NCBI GenBank assembly: GCA_023411375.1
Contig: JAEYOW010000010.1
Span: 361,151-425,150 of the forward strand
Reading direction: 5' to 3'
Length of the DNA: 64,000 nt
Source of the DNA: Bacillota bacterium
GTDB lineage: Bacteria; Bacillota; Clostridia; Christensenellales; Aristaeellaceae
The notes beneath the pieces are model-generated. The model worked only from the letters and a program-made list of their open reading frames with translations, searched no databases and was not told the origin of the DNA. Shown piece by piece: positions 17,454-25,443 of the stretch; within the stretch, counting starts at the first letter, position 1, and every line of letters begins with the position of its first letter. The position numbers and the translations under genes were made by a program.

Positions 17454-17846
17454 ATGGCGAAAGTTGAGTACAATGCCGTTGGCCGTCGTAAGAAGGCCAT
17501 TGCCCGTGTCCGTTTGGTCGCCGGCGACGGTAAAATTCTGGTAAACAAGCGTGATCTGGACAACTATTTTGGTCTGGAAACCCTCAAGATGACCGTTCGT
17601 CAGCCCTTGGAGCTTACCAAGGCCGGCGGCGATATGGACATTCTGATCAACGTAATTGGCGGTGGCCTGACCGGTCAGGCGGGTGCGATCCGCCACGGCA
17701 TCAGCCGCGCGCTGATCAAGGCTAACCCCGACCTGCGCGACAGCCTCAAGAAGGCTGGCTTCCTCACGCGCGACCCGCGCATGAAGGAACGTAAGAAGTA
17801 CGGCCTGAAGGCCGCCCGCCGCGCGCCTCAGTTCAGCAAGCGCTGA
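17454..17846 (+). CDS. rpsI: 30S ribosomal protein S9
   Basis: Small-subunit protein whose C-terminal tail reaches the P-site tRNA. It is 130 residues long, with GRRKKAIARVRL near the start, GGGLTGQAGAIRHGISRAL in the middle, and the expected basic C-terminus ending RRAPQFSKR. AAGGAG precedes the ATG, and a strong terminator follows. Confidence 0.98.
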   Translation: MAKVEYNAVGRRKKAIARVRLVAGDGKILVNKRDLDNYFGLETLKMTVRQPLELTKAGGDMDILINVIGGGLTGQAGAIRHGISRALIKANPDLRDSLKKAGFLTRDPRMKERKKYGLKAARRAPQFSKR

Positions 17847-17865
17847 TTTCTCTTCAAGTGGTTTT

Positions 17866-17900
17866 CCCCTCCGCAAGCCAAGGCTAGCGGAGGGGTTTTT
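17866..17900 (+). terminator. Rho-independent terminator
   Basis: Stem CCCCTCCGC with GCGGAGGGG followed by TTTTT, directly after rpsI. Confidence 0.9.
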
Positions 17901-17926
17901 GATAGATTTTACGGAGGTATTCCATC

Positions 17927-19174
17927 GTGGATACGCTGCGTTACGAGGGTACGTCCTCGCTGGGCGGGCTCACCATCGGGAAAATATGGATTGCCGGCGG
18001 GCATGATATGCCGGACGCGCCTGTTATTCTCGCTGCCGATACGCTGACCATGGATGATGTCCTTCGAATACCGGAGGACAATCTGCTTGGGGTTCTTACG
18101 CGCCGCGGCGCGCAAACCGGGCATATGGCCGTCTTGCTCTGCAGCATGCGCCTGCCCTGGATTTTTGGGGTGAAGGTGCGGGACGACTGGCAGGGCGCGC
18201 AAGCCATTCTGGACGGGGAGGCGGGTCTGTTGACCCTTCACCCGTCCGAAGCGGAATTGCATCTCGCCGGCACCAGGCAAACCGCTGCCCGAAAGGAGCA
18301 GGAGTCGCTTCAGGTCTATGCCGGCGCGCCCACAAAAACCGCCGGCGGACGCGAGGCCCGGCTGCTGGCGACCATTATGGATATCTCTCAAATACACGAC
18401 GCGCTGAAAAGCGGCGCGGAGGGAATCGGCCTGTTCAGAAGCGAATTTCTGTTTTTGCAGTCTGACGTATCTCCTGACGAGGATACGCAATATTGGGCGT
18501 ACCGCACCCTTGTGGAACGGATGGAGGGCCGCCGCTGCGTAATCCGCACGCTGGACGTTGGCTCGGATAAGCCCATTCCCGATTTGGAGCTGCCGCGCGA
18601 GCCAAACCCCGGGCTTGGCTATCGCGCCATACGCATCTGCCTGGACAAACCCGACTTATTTAAAACGCAGCTGCGCGCGCTTTTACGCGCGGCGGCGCAC
18701 GGTCCGCTAAGCATTACCTATCCGCTGATCACCTCGCTGGAGGAACTGCGGGCCTGCAAGGTCTTTGTCACGGACTGCGAGCGGGAGCTTGCACAGAGGG
18801 GAATCCCCTTTGGCGCGATAGAGCAAGGCGTGATGATCGAAACCCCCGCCGCCGTGATGCTCAGCGACGAGCTGGCTCGCGAGGCTGACTTTTTTTGCAT
18901 TGGCACCAACGACCTTACGCAATACACGCTCGCCGTGGACAGGCAAAACCCCCGCATGGCGCATGCCTTTAACGCGCAGCACCCCGCCGTGCTGCGCATG
19001 ATCCGCATTGCCGCCGAAAGCGCGCGCAGGCACGGCCGCCGCGTCTGCATCTGCGGACTGCTTCCCATGGATACCGAAATAACCGGGGAACTTCTGCATC
19101 TTGGCATTCATGATTTTTCCGTTCCGCCATCAAAAATCCTTCCTTTGCGGGCTAAAATTTCCTCGCTTCCATAA
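17927..19174 (+). CDS. Enzyme I-like PEP-utilising protein lacking the HPr-binding subdomain
   Basis: Related to enzyme I of the PEP phosphotransferase system, but 415 rather than about 570 residues. GTG 17927 has its own GGAGG. Residues 1-25 match the first strand of enzyme I (GGLTIGKIWIAGG). The sequence then jumps to PVILAADTLTMDDVLRI and QTGHMAVL, where His66 is the likely phosphorylated residue. About 120 residues, the helical HPr-binding subdomain, are missing between these points. The PEP-binding barrel looks complete: GIGLFRSEFLF, LDVGSDKPIPDLELPREPNP, CIGTNDLTQYTLAVDRQNP, and VCICGLLPMD with the catalytic Cys376. Phosphate transfer to a partner other than HPr, or a regulatory role, is inference. 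Confidence 0.85.
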   Translation: MDTLRYEGTSSLGGLTIGKIWIAGGHDMPDAPVILAADTLTMDDVLRIPEDNLLGVLTRRGAQTGHMAVLLCSMRLPWIFGVKVRDDWQGAQAILDGEAGLLTLHPSEAELHLAGTRQTAARKEQESLQVYAGAPTKTAGGREARLLATIMDISQIHDALKSGAEGIGLFRSEFLFLQSDVSPDEDTQYWAYRTLVERMEGRRCVIRTLDVGSDKPIPDLELPREPNPGLGYRAIRICLDKPDLFKTQLRALLRAAAHGPLSITYPLITSLEELRACKVFVTDCERELAQRGIPFGAIEQGVMIETPAAVMLSDELAREADFFCIGTNDLTQYTLAVDRQNPRMAHAFNAQHPAVLRMIRIAAESARRHGRRVCICGLLPMDTEITGELLHLGIHDFSVPPSKILPLRAKISSLP

Positions 19175-19198
19175 GCGCCTGTCCATAAAAGCCATGAT

Positions 19199-19231
19199 AA
19201 AACGCCCGGCGGAATTACCCGCCAGGCGTTT
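19199..19231. terminator. Bidirectional terminator
   Basis: AAACGCCCGGCGG pairs with CCGCCAGGCGTTT around a six-base loop. On the minus strand it ends in TTTT. It lies between the convergent enzyme I-like gene and the island 1 operon. Confidence 0.75.
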
Positions 19232-19327
19232 AAATCGTTGAAAAATTCCGCCACTATGTGAGCGTGCGCATCCCGCGCAGATCGCACGCCTACAGCGCTT
19301 TTGAAATGCGTTCCCCATTGTTACGGC

Positions 19328-20344
19328 TTATGCCAATCCCGCAATCCTGCGCAACGTCCGGTCAATGGCGCGGAGATTCTCAGGTGGGGTCAGCTTTGGC
19401 ACCTCGCAGCCGCTGCTTACAATACTGCGGCAATCTCCCTTTTCCACGCAATACGTCGTCCATTGGGCCACATCTTCCGGCGTGCCTTGCAAAATGACCT
19501 GCGCCGGATTGATATGCCCGCAAATGGAGCATTTTCCCACCGCAAGCTGAATTGCCTTCTCATAATCCACCATATAGTCGATATCTATGATATCCGCGCC
19601 TGTTGCAACCATATCGGGCAGCAGGTGGTTGATGTTGCCGCAAATATGCAGCTTTACCTTCGCACCCCTGCTGTGCACCGCATCGATCACCTTTTTTTCC
19701 GCGGGCATGAACAGCCCACGGTACATCTCGGCATTTACAAGCGACGCCACGGCGTCGCCCATGCCGATGATGTCCGCGCCCGCCTCCACCTGCGCCAACG
19801 CGCACCTGGTCGCCTGCTCCGCCAAAAAATCAAGCGCAGCCGCCACCTCCTCCGGCTCGTCGTATAGCATCATCATGCCCTCGCCGACCGAGGCCAGATC
19901 GTTGAACTCCGCCCATGGACCTTCCACCCAACCTAAAATGGGGTATTCCTCCCCCATCTGCCGTTTAAACAGCTCTACCGCACGGATGCGGTCCAGTATA
20001 CGCCCGGAGGCCAGCGGGTCAAATGGCTTTAGCTCTTTCCAGTCACCCGCCTCGTCAAGCAGCAACGTTTCGCACCGCGGCAAATCGTCCTCCGGAAAGG
20101 TTACGCGTGCGCCGAAATCCGCCGTCTCCCGGAACGGGTCGGACATGGTGGAGAGAATATCCAATCCAAAATCCACGGCTGTCCTGGTTTGCGCTTCCAC
20201 CAGGCTACGGTAATCCGAAGCGAACCTACCATAGGGGATACCGGCGTATTGCGCCGCAAACAGCATCACAATACTCAGATTCGGAACCCTATCGACCCTC
20301 CCGCCCGCCAGCCGGGCAAACAGCCGTTCCTTTGGCGTCATCAT
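19328..20344 (-). CDS. Uroporphyrinogen-decarboxylase-family protein (MtaA-like), third copy
   Basis: Belongs to the URO-D superfamily branch that includes cobalamin methyltransferases such as MtaA, rather than to haem synthesis. ATG 20344 follows GGGAGG; the open frame further upstream lacks a site. In 338 residues the zinc ligands of the methyltransferase branch are visible: HICG in KVKLHICGNINHLL and GC in SSGCEVPKLTPPENL. No corrinoid-binding protein is encoded nearby, so methyl transfer is possible but unproven. It is the last gene of the island 1 operon, 22 bases after the cupin gene. Confidence 0.88.
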   Translation of the reverse strand: MMTPKERLFARLAGGRVDRVPNLSIVMLFAAQYAGIPYGRFASDYRSLVEAQTRTAVDFGLDILSTMSDPFRETADFGARVTFPEDDLPRCETLLLDEAGDWKELKPFDPLASGRILDRIRAVELFKRQMGEEYPILGWVEGPWAEFNDLASVGEGMMMLYDEPEEVAAALDFLAEQATRCALAQVEAGADIIGMGDAVASLVNAEMYRGLFMPAEKKVIDAVHSRGAKVKLHICGNINHLLPDMVATGADIIDIDYMVDYEKAIQLAVGKCSICGHINPAQVILQGTPEDVAQWTTYCVEKGDCRSIVSSGCEVPKLTPPENLRAIDRTLRRIAGLA

Positions 20345-20366
20345 CGGCAAACCTCCCTCTCGACAG

Positions 20367-20783
20367 TCAGGAAAACATTCTTGCGCAAAGCTCCATGATC
20401 TCCCCGCGCTTTTGCGCATTCAGCGTCATTATTGGGGAGTTCTCATTCGTCGTATCACGGTTTTCAACCACCAGCACCCTGGTATGGGGCATAAGCGCAT
20501 GGGTATGCCATACGCTTTGCCTTACGTTATAAACCGTATTTTTTTCCAACTTAACCGCCTCGCATGGGCCAAGCGCGCCCGCATCGTCGCCAAAGGCCAG
20601 CAGTACACAGCTACCCTCCAGCAACACAAAAACCTCGTCCGTCAATGGGTGCCGTTGCGCGAAGGTTAAATTTTCCGGCAAAAACTCCCCGTCGCTGTTA
20701 AGCATTGCGACGCGCCAGCCTTCAAAATCAACCACCGGCTTATAGCCGCCGCCATCAAAACGGTGAATATCGATTCCGGACAT
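20367..20783 (-). CDS. Small cupin-fold protein
   Basis: A 138-residue single-domain cupin. AAAGGAG precedes ATG 20783. RHPLTDEVFVLLEGSCVLL has the first cupin motif pattern, and VYNVRQSVWHTHAL supplies the histidines of the second. Such proteins bind sugars or metals, act as isomerases, or serve as small sensors; no choice can be made here. It lies two bases after one URO-D-family gene and 22 bases before another, so it is surely part of the same operon and pathway. Confidence 0.75.
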   Translation of the reverse strand: MSGIDIHRFDGGGYKPVVDFEGWRVAMLNSDGEFLPENLTFAQRHPLTDEVFVLLEGSCVLLAFGDDAGALGPCEAVKLEKNTVYNVRQSVWHTHALMPHTRVLVVENRDTTNENSPIMTLNAQKRGEIMELCARMFS

Positions 20784-20785
20784 GG

Positions 20786-21814
20786 CTATGCTCTCCTTTC
20801 AAAGCGCTGACCCGTGCAAATCATTGCGCGCAGGTTTTGTTCCGGCGTGATGGCGGGCAGGGCGCACCCGGCGTTAAGAATAAAGCGCGGGTTATCCATT
20901 TGGCTTTCCATCAGCTCCAACGTTTTTTGAACGACCAGATCTTCGTTGCCCATGCAAAGCACGCCCGACGGATCCAAATTGCCGCAGAAGCAGCATTTAC
21001 CATAGGCGGCCTCACGGATAGCGTCCAAATCGGTACGGTAATCCAACTCCAGTACGTCTGATCCGGTGGCGACCATATCCCCGAGAATGGCCGTGGTATC
21101 TCCGCAAATATGAATCAGGTATGGCAGGCCAAGCAGGTGCGCGTGTTCCGCAAGTTTACGCTCATAGTCAAAAGCCCATTCCCGGTACATCGCGGGCGAC
21201 ACCATATCAGGTCCCGCCGGGCTGTCGCCGTTAGACACCATATCCACGCCCGTGCGGCTCATCAGCGTCATAAAATCGACAGCCATCTGATGGGCGTAGT
21301 CCAGCAGTTCCCGGATGGCTCCGGGCTCCTCAGTCAACAAATCCATCATGAAATCCGCGGTGCCGCGCAGGAGTCCGGCCAGTGAAAACGCCGCCTGGTC
21401 GCAATTTCCGCGAACAAATACCTCGCCGCCGATTCGCTCCACAATCCGCTGCGCAGCCTCCAAAACAATCATCGCGCGGGTTTTGGAGAAATCCACCGGT
21501 TTCAGCCTTCCGATATCCGTCAGGGACTCCATCTGGCTGCCCAGCACGCGCGCAGGCTCGTCCTCGGGATAGTCCACCTCCGCGCCCGCGCAACCCGCCA
21601 GCAGCGCTGTGTCCATCTCCAATAATACGCCGTCAACGCCGTATTTTTCTACCGTGTTGCAAAACACGTCGGCAATAACCCTGGGGTTTTTTCGGTATTG
21701 GGCCACGGTATAGCCGTTTTCACGAATCGCCATCAAAAAATTATGCAGCATGACGGGCGTGCGGTCGGGCATCTGTCCCGCCAACGCCATTTGAATGCGC
21801 TGCTTGCCGTTCAT
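20786..21814 (-). CDS. Uroporphyrinogen-decarboxylase-family protein (MtaA-like), second copy
   Basis: A second methyltransferase-type URO-D protein, 342 residues. It carries the same metal-ligand layout as the third copy: LIHICGDTTAILGDM and NAGCALPAITPEQNL. The N-terminus (MNGKQRIQMALAGQMPDRTPV) is the standard opening of this branch. Differences along the whole length from the copy ending at 19328 make it a paralogue rather than a recent duplicate. It follows the Gfo/Idh gene by 70 bases and is followed after two bases by the cupin gene. Confidence 0.9.
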   Translation of the reverse strand: MNGKQRIQMALAGQMPDRTPVMLHNFLMAIRENGYTVAQYRKNPRVIADVFCNTVEKYGVDGVLLEMDTALLAGCAGAEVDYPEDEPARVLGSQMESLTDIGRLKPVDFSKTRAMIVLEAAQRIVERIGGEVFVRGNCDQAAFSLAGLLRGTADFMMDLLTEEPGAIRELLDYAHQMAVDFMTLMSRTGVDMVSNGDSPAGPDMVSPAMYREWAFDYERKLAEHAHLLGLPYLIHICGDTTAILGDMVATGSDVLELDYRTDLDAIREAAYGKCCFCGNLDPSGVLCMGNEDLVVQKTLELMESQMDNPRFILNAGCALPAITPEQNLRAMICTGQRFERRA

Positions 21815-21884
21815 TCCTCAACCTTCCTCTCAAAACCACGGGCCGCTCTTTCCAAAGCCCATCGCGCCTTATCTCCCGCCGTGG

Positions 21885-23000
21885 TTAAACAAGCTCGTTT
21901 TCACGCAAAATTTCAACAAATTCCACGGTTCGTTTCTCATCGATGGAGCGATAACACGCTTCTACCGCCGCCATGGTTCTCAGATTATCGCGGCCGGAAA
22001 TTTCCGGCTCGGTATCCGTTTCCACAGCGCGAAGAAGCTGCGCCATCGTGCCCCGGAAGGCGTCCGGAAACCATGCGCGATTAAGCTCCGGCTCATACCA
22101 GCAATTGGGAAAGCGCTTGCTTGTGAAGCGGATTTCACTAGGCACAGGTTCCGGCAAATACCAGAACACCTTGCCCCTTGCCATCCCTTCCTCGCCCACG
22201 ACGCGCCACTGGATGGAAAAATCCTTCTCACAGCCCTCGCCGGGCCACGCCCACACATCGTCCATGCTTGCCGCCATCAGCTCATTCTCATATTGAAAGG
22301 TATACTGGCTGATGCCGTCTATATGCGCAAAGTCGGTTCTGGGGTCGTGGCGCGTCAGGGCGGTTACGGCCTTGGGGTCGCCAAACAGGTATCGGAACAC
22401 ATCCACATGATGGATGCCCATATTAAGAATTTCGATGCGCGTGTATTTGCGCAGAAACGCCTGCCAGTGCGGAATGGCGTGCATGTCGATATTCGCAAGT
22501 ACCGGCCTGCCCAGCAGACCGTCCTCCAGCAGGCTTTTCAGGGCGCGAATGGAGGGATCATAGCGCATGTTGCTGTTTACGCCCAGCTTTACGCCGTATT
22601 CCGCGCAGAGGCGCACGATTTCCTTCGCTTCCTCAAGGTTCATCGCCAGCGGCTTTTGGCAAAGGATGCCGCGAATATGCGGTTGCTTCACGGCGTCGCG
22701 CACAATTTCCAGCTGACAGTCCGGCGGAACGGCGATATCAAGAACCTCCACGTCCTCATCCAAAAGCAATTCCTTCCAGGTATCATACACCCTGGGAATG
22801 CCAAATTGCTCTGCCACCGCGTCCGATTCCTCGCGCTTAAGCGAGGTGATCGCATGCACACAGAAACCCATCTCCCGGTAGGCGGGAAGCTGCTGCGCCC
22901 GCACAATAAACCCGGCCCCCACCACTCCGATGCGGAAATCGCGCCGCCTTGGGGCAATGGGCTCAACGCGCAGTACAACCGGCGAATCCTTCATGCTCAT
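21885..23000 (-). CDS. Gfo/Idh/MocA-family oxidoreductase
   Basis: Predicted NAD(P)-dependent dehydrogenase acting on a sugar, inositol or similar polyol. ATG 23000 (MSMKDSPVVL) is chosen because GAGAGG lies six bases upstream. The 371 residues show the Rossmann motif FRIGVVGAGFIV, the family lysine motif in GILCQKPLAMNLEEA, and a C-terminal substrate domain with LNMGIHHVDVFRYLFG, where the catalytic-region His pair sits. It lies inside the URO-D gene cluster, suggesting oxidation of the imported compound. Confidence 0.9.
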   Translation of the reverse strand: MSMKDSPVVLRVEPIAPRRRDFRIGVVGAGFIVRAQQLPAYREMGFCVHAITSLKREESDAVAEQFGIPRVYDTWKELLLDEDVEVLDIAVPPDCQLEIVRDAVKQPHIRGILCQKPLAMNLEEAKEIVRLCAEYGVKLGVNSNMRYDPSIRALKSLLEDGLLGRPVLANIDMHAIPHWQAFLRKYTRIEILNMGIHHVDVFRYLFGDPKAVTALTRHDPRTDFAHIDGISQYTFQYENELMAASMDDVWAWPGEGCEKDFSIQWRVVGEEGMARGKVFWYLPEPVPSEIRFTSKRFPNCWYEPELNRAWFPDAFRGTMAQLLRAVETDTEPEISGRDNLRTMAAVEACYRSIDEKRTVEFVEILRENELV

Positions 23001-23049
23001 AATCATCCTCTCAATATCACAGCCGCGCCGTCTGAAAGTCTCTGGCGTT

Positions 23050-24315
23050 TCACCCCGGTATTTTCTCGCCGTTATAGTGATGCACGGCATTCAACATAGC
23101 CACAAGGTTTTCCACGGGGGTCATGGCCTGAATATTGTGGATGGTGTTAAATACGAAGCCGCCGCCCTTGCCGAAAATCCGGCAGCATTCAAGCGTCTGG
23201 TCGTATACCTGCTGCGGCGTTCCAAAGGGAAGCACCTTTTGCGTGTCGATGCCGCCGCCCCAGAATACCACCCGGTCGCCAAACCGGTTCTTCAGCTCCT
23301 GCCTGTCCATCCCCTCCGCCGTCCACTGCACGGGGTTGAGGCAATCGAAACCCGCTTCCAGCAGGCCGGGAATCAGCGGCATGATGCCGCCGCAGGAATG
23401 CTTGAACGTCGCCCAGCTCGTATGCGTGTGAATCCAGTCGTTTACGGCCTTGTAGTACGGTGCGTACAGGCTTTCAAACAACTCCGTGGAACAGAAGGGT
23501 CCTTTTTGAGTTCCAAAATCGTTGCCGCAAATATAAGCCACCTGAATCGTATCGCCTAAAACGCCCGCCATTTTTTCAAGGTTATGGAGGGCCCATTCCA
23601 GCTCACAGTCAAAAATTCTGTGCAGCTCGTCCTGACGAATCACGGTGGAGATATACCATTCTTCAATATCGCGAATGCCCTTGGGGTTGGGCAGGCTCGG
23701 GCCCGGCACCATGGCGATGTCGCCAAATGCCGTGCTGCCCAGGTTGCCAAGCACCGCGTTTGTGGTGTGCTCAAGCTCCGCGCGCTTTTTTTCCAGATGG
23801 CGAAGCGAGCTTTCCGGAATAGGGCCGAATTCTTCGCAGTTATCGCGGTAGTCGTATTCATCGGGATCAAAATCCTGTCCGCGCGGCACTCCGTCAAAAA
23901 AATAGCCGCTTGCGGGCATGCGCGCCACAGGAGGATAATTCCTGTCGCCGCGCGCGTAAAGCATTACGTCGCCCCGGTCGCTCATGTCGGTGTTAAAATC
24001 GCCCGGAACCAGAACCACCTGCCCCCAGGGGGTTTTGAATTCCTTAAAATGATCCTGCGTAAAGCCGTAGATGTTGTATTCGCCGTCCAGCGTTGTGGTT
24101 TGCACGCCCAGCGCGGCCTTGAGGTCATCCTCTACCAGTCCCAGCATCTGCATGGGCTCCGCAATGACGACGGGACGTTTTTCCAGTCCATAGTAATCGC
24201 GCAGCTTTTCCACCATCGAGCAGTGAATGCCCGTGGTCGGAAAACCGCCGATATCCAGTAGCAGGGGCGCTTCTTCGTGATGGAGCGCCTTTTGAAGCTT
24301 CTCTTTGCCTGTCAT
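23050..24315 (-). CDS. Uroporphyrinogen-decarboxylase-family protein, long variant (first copy)
   Basis: A 421-residue URO-D superfamily member of a different subgroup from the two downstream copies. Start ATG 24315 (MTGKEKLQKALHHEEAP) has AAGGATG upstream; ATG 24333 has none. The barrel motif FKHSCGGIMPLIPGLLEAGFD keeps the His-Cys pair, but the C-terminal GCxxP cysteine of the others is replaced by FNTIHNIQAMTP. The site may therefore bind a different metal or none. A large insert (residues 90-180) is rich in Asp and Tyr. It directly follows the binding-protein gene of the importer. Confidence 0.85.
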   Translation of the reverse strand: MTGKEKLQKALHHEEAPLLLDIGGFPTTGIHCSMVEKLRDYYGLEKRPVVIAEPMQMLGLVEDDLKAALGVQTTTLDGEYNIYGFTQDHFKEFKTPWGQVVLVPGDFNTDMSDRGDVMLYARGDRNYPPVARMPASGYFFDGVPRGQDFDPDEYDYRDNCEEFGPIPESSLRHLEKKRAELEHTTNAVLGNLGSTAFGDIAMVPGPSLPNPKGIRDIEEWYISTVIRQDELHRIFDCELEWALHNLEKMAGVLGDTIQVAYICGNDFGTQKGPFCSTELFESLYAPYYKAVNDWIHTHTSWATFKHSCGGIMPLIPGLLEAGFDCLNPVQWTAEGMDRQELKNRFGDRVVFWGGGIDTQKVLPFGTPQQVYDQTLECCRIFGKGGGFVFNTIHNIQAMTPVENLVAMLNAVHHYNGEKIPG

Positions 24316-24353
24316 ATGTGCCACATCCTTCATCGCGGTTGGTATTCGCTATT

Positions 24354-24410
24354 TCCGCCCGGCTCTCATGCCGGGCGGAGATAGAAGGGGCGGGCTCGCC
24401 CGCCCCTTCT
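24354..24410. repeat. Two tandem strong hairpins between cistrons
   Basis: TCCGCCCGGC (24354-24363) pairs with GCCGGGCGGA (24370-24379). AGAAGGGGCGGGC (24383-24395) pairs with GCCCGCCCCTTCT (24398-24410). Neither has a T-run on the operon strand. They lie just after the binding-protein gene and could stabilise its 3' end or partly terminate, as is usual after highly expressed binding-protein genes. Confidence 0.7.
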
Positions 24411-24425
24411 ATTCTTTCCTGTAAC

Positions 24426-25394
24426 TTAGTTCCACTTGGTGGGGTCGCGCATCTCATCCATGAAGGTATCGATGTTTTCCATGGTGACAACCGTGGTGCC
24501 GGAGTCGTTTACCACGTTCTCGGGACGGGTGCCGTCCTTGAGGAAGTTGGTCATCCAGATGACGGGCTCATAGCCCATGCGGTAGAAGTTCTGCGTCATG
24601 GTGCCGGCCAGGTAGCCCTCGCGGATACCGTCCAGCGTCTCGGCGGTGAAGTCAATGCCCATAACGGTGATGTCGCCGGGCTTGTAGCCCAGTTCCTTCT
24701 GCGCCTGAACCGCGCCCAGTCCGCCGTAACCGCATATGTTCATGCCGGCGTTCACTTCAGGATAGGTCATTAACGCGTTGGTCCACTCAGTCACGGAGGT
24801 CATCTGGTCAGAGGCGGTATCGATTACGATAACTTCCTCAAAACCACCGGGGGCGTCCTTGAGCACGCTCAGGTAAGCCTCGTGCAGAGAGATTGCGATA
24901 GGAGCGCTCAGGTTAAACAACGCGGTCGCAAAAACAACCTTCTTGTCGCCAACCTTTTCCAGAATGTACTTGCCGCCCTCAATACCCAGCGAGTCGCCGG
25001 TGCCGATGAAGCCAAGGCGGTTGGATTCCGTCGCGTCGGAGTTCACCAGGCAATAGGGAATGTTCGCCTCATCCAGCTTGGCGAAAGCCGCCATCTGCGC
25101 CTCGGGGTTGACGCCCTGGGTTACAACGCCGTTGGTGCCGTCGGCAATGGCGGCCTCAACAAGCGCGTTCATCTCGTTTGCGTCGTTAGCCTTGCCGGGG
25201 GACAACACGGTCGCCTCAGCGCCAACCGCCGCGCAAGCATCTCTGAAGCCGTCTGCGCAATCGTTCCAGATGTCGTTGGAGCCCATGGGCAGCACAAGGG
25301 TAAACTTAAGGGGTTCAGCGCCTTCCGCCAGAGAGCACGTCGTCATGCCCAATACCAAGGTGAGCGCCAGCAGGATTCCCAGGATCTTCTTCAT
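24426..25394 (-). CDS. Sugar ABC transporter substrate-binding protein (type 1)
   Basis: Exported binding protein of a ribose/galactose-type importer. ATG 25394 follows AAGGAG with eight bases between. MKKILGILLALTLVLGMTTCSLAEG is the signal peptide; the Cys lacks a clean lipobox, so cleavage after SLA is as likely as lipidation. The mature part of this 322-residue protein has the LacI-like periplasmic fold (FTLVLPMGSNDIWND, NGVVTQGVNPEAQMAAF, LGFIGTGDSLGIEGGKY). The ligand is unknown. The order permease, ATPase, binding protein is the reverse of many ribose operons. Confidence 0.93.
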   Translation of the reverse strand: MKKILGILLALTLVLGMTTCSLAEGAEPLKFTLVLPMGSNDIWNDCADGFRDACAAVGAEATVLSPGKANDANEMNALVEAAIADGTNGVVTQGVNPEAQMAAFAKLDEANIPYCLVNSDATESNRLGFIGTGDSLGIEGGKYILEKVGDKKVVFATALFNLSAPIAISLHEAYLSVLKDAPGGFEEVIVIDTASDQMTSVTEWTNALMTYPEVNAGMNICGYGGLGAVQAQKELGYKPGDITVMGIDFTAETLDGIREGYLAGTMTQNFYRMGYEPVIWMTNFLKDGTRPENVVNDSGTTVVTMENIDTFMDEMRDPTKWN

Positions 25395-25443
25395 GTAACT
25401 CACTCCTTCTTCTATTGCTGATCCTTTCGGATTCAAGCCATGG

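Noticed and set aside
21795..23099. Long plus-strand open frame of 434 codons
   Set aside because: It lies opposite the Gfo/Idh oxidoreductase, has low-complexity His/Arg-rich composition and no family motifs. GC-rich antisense shadow.
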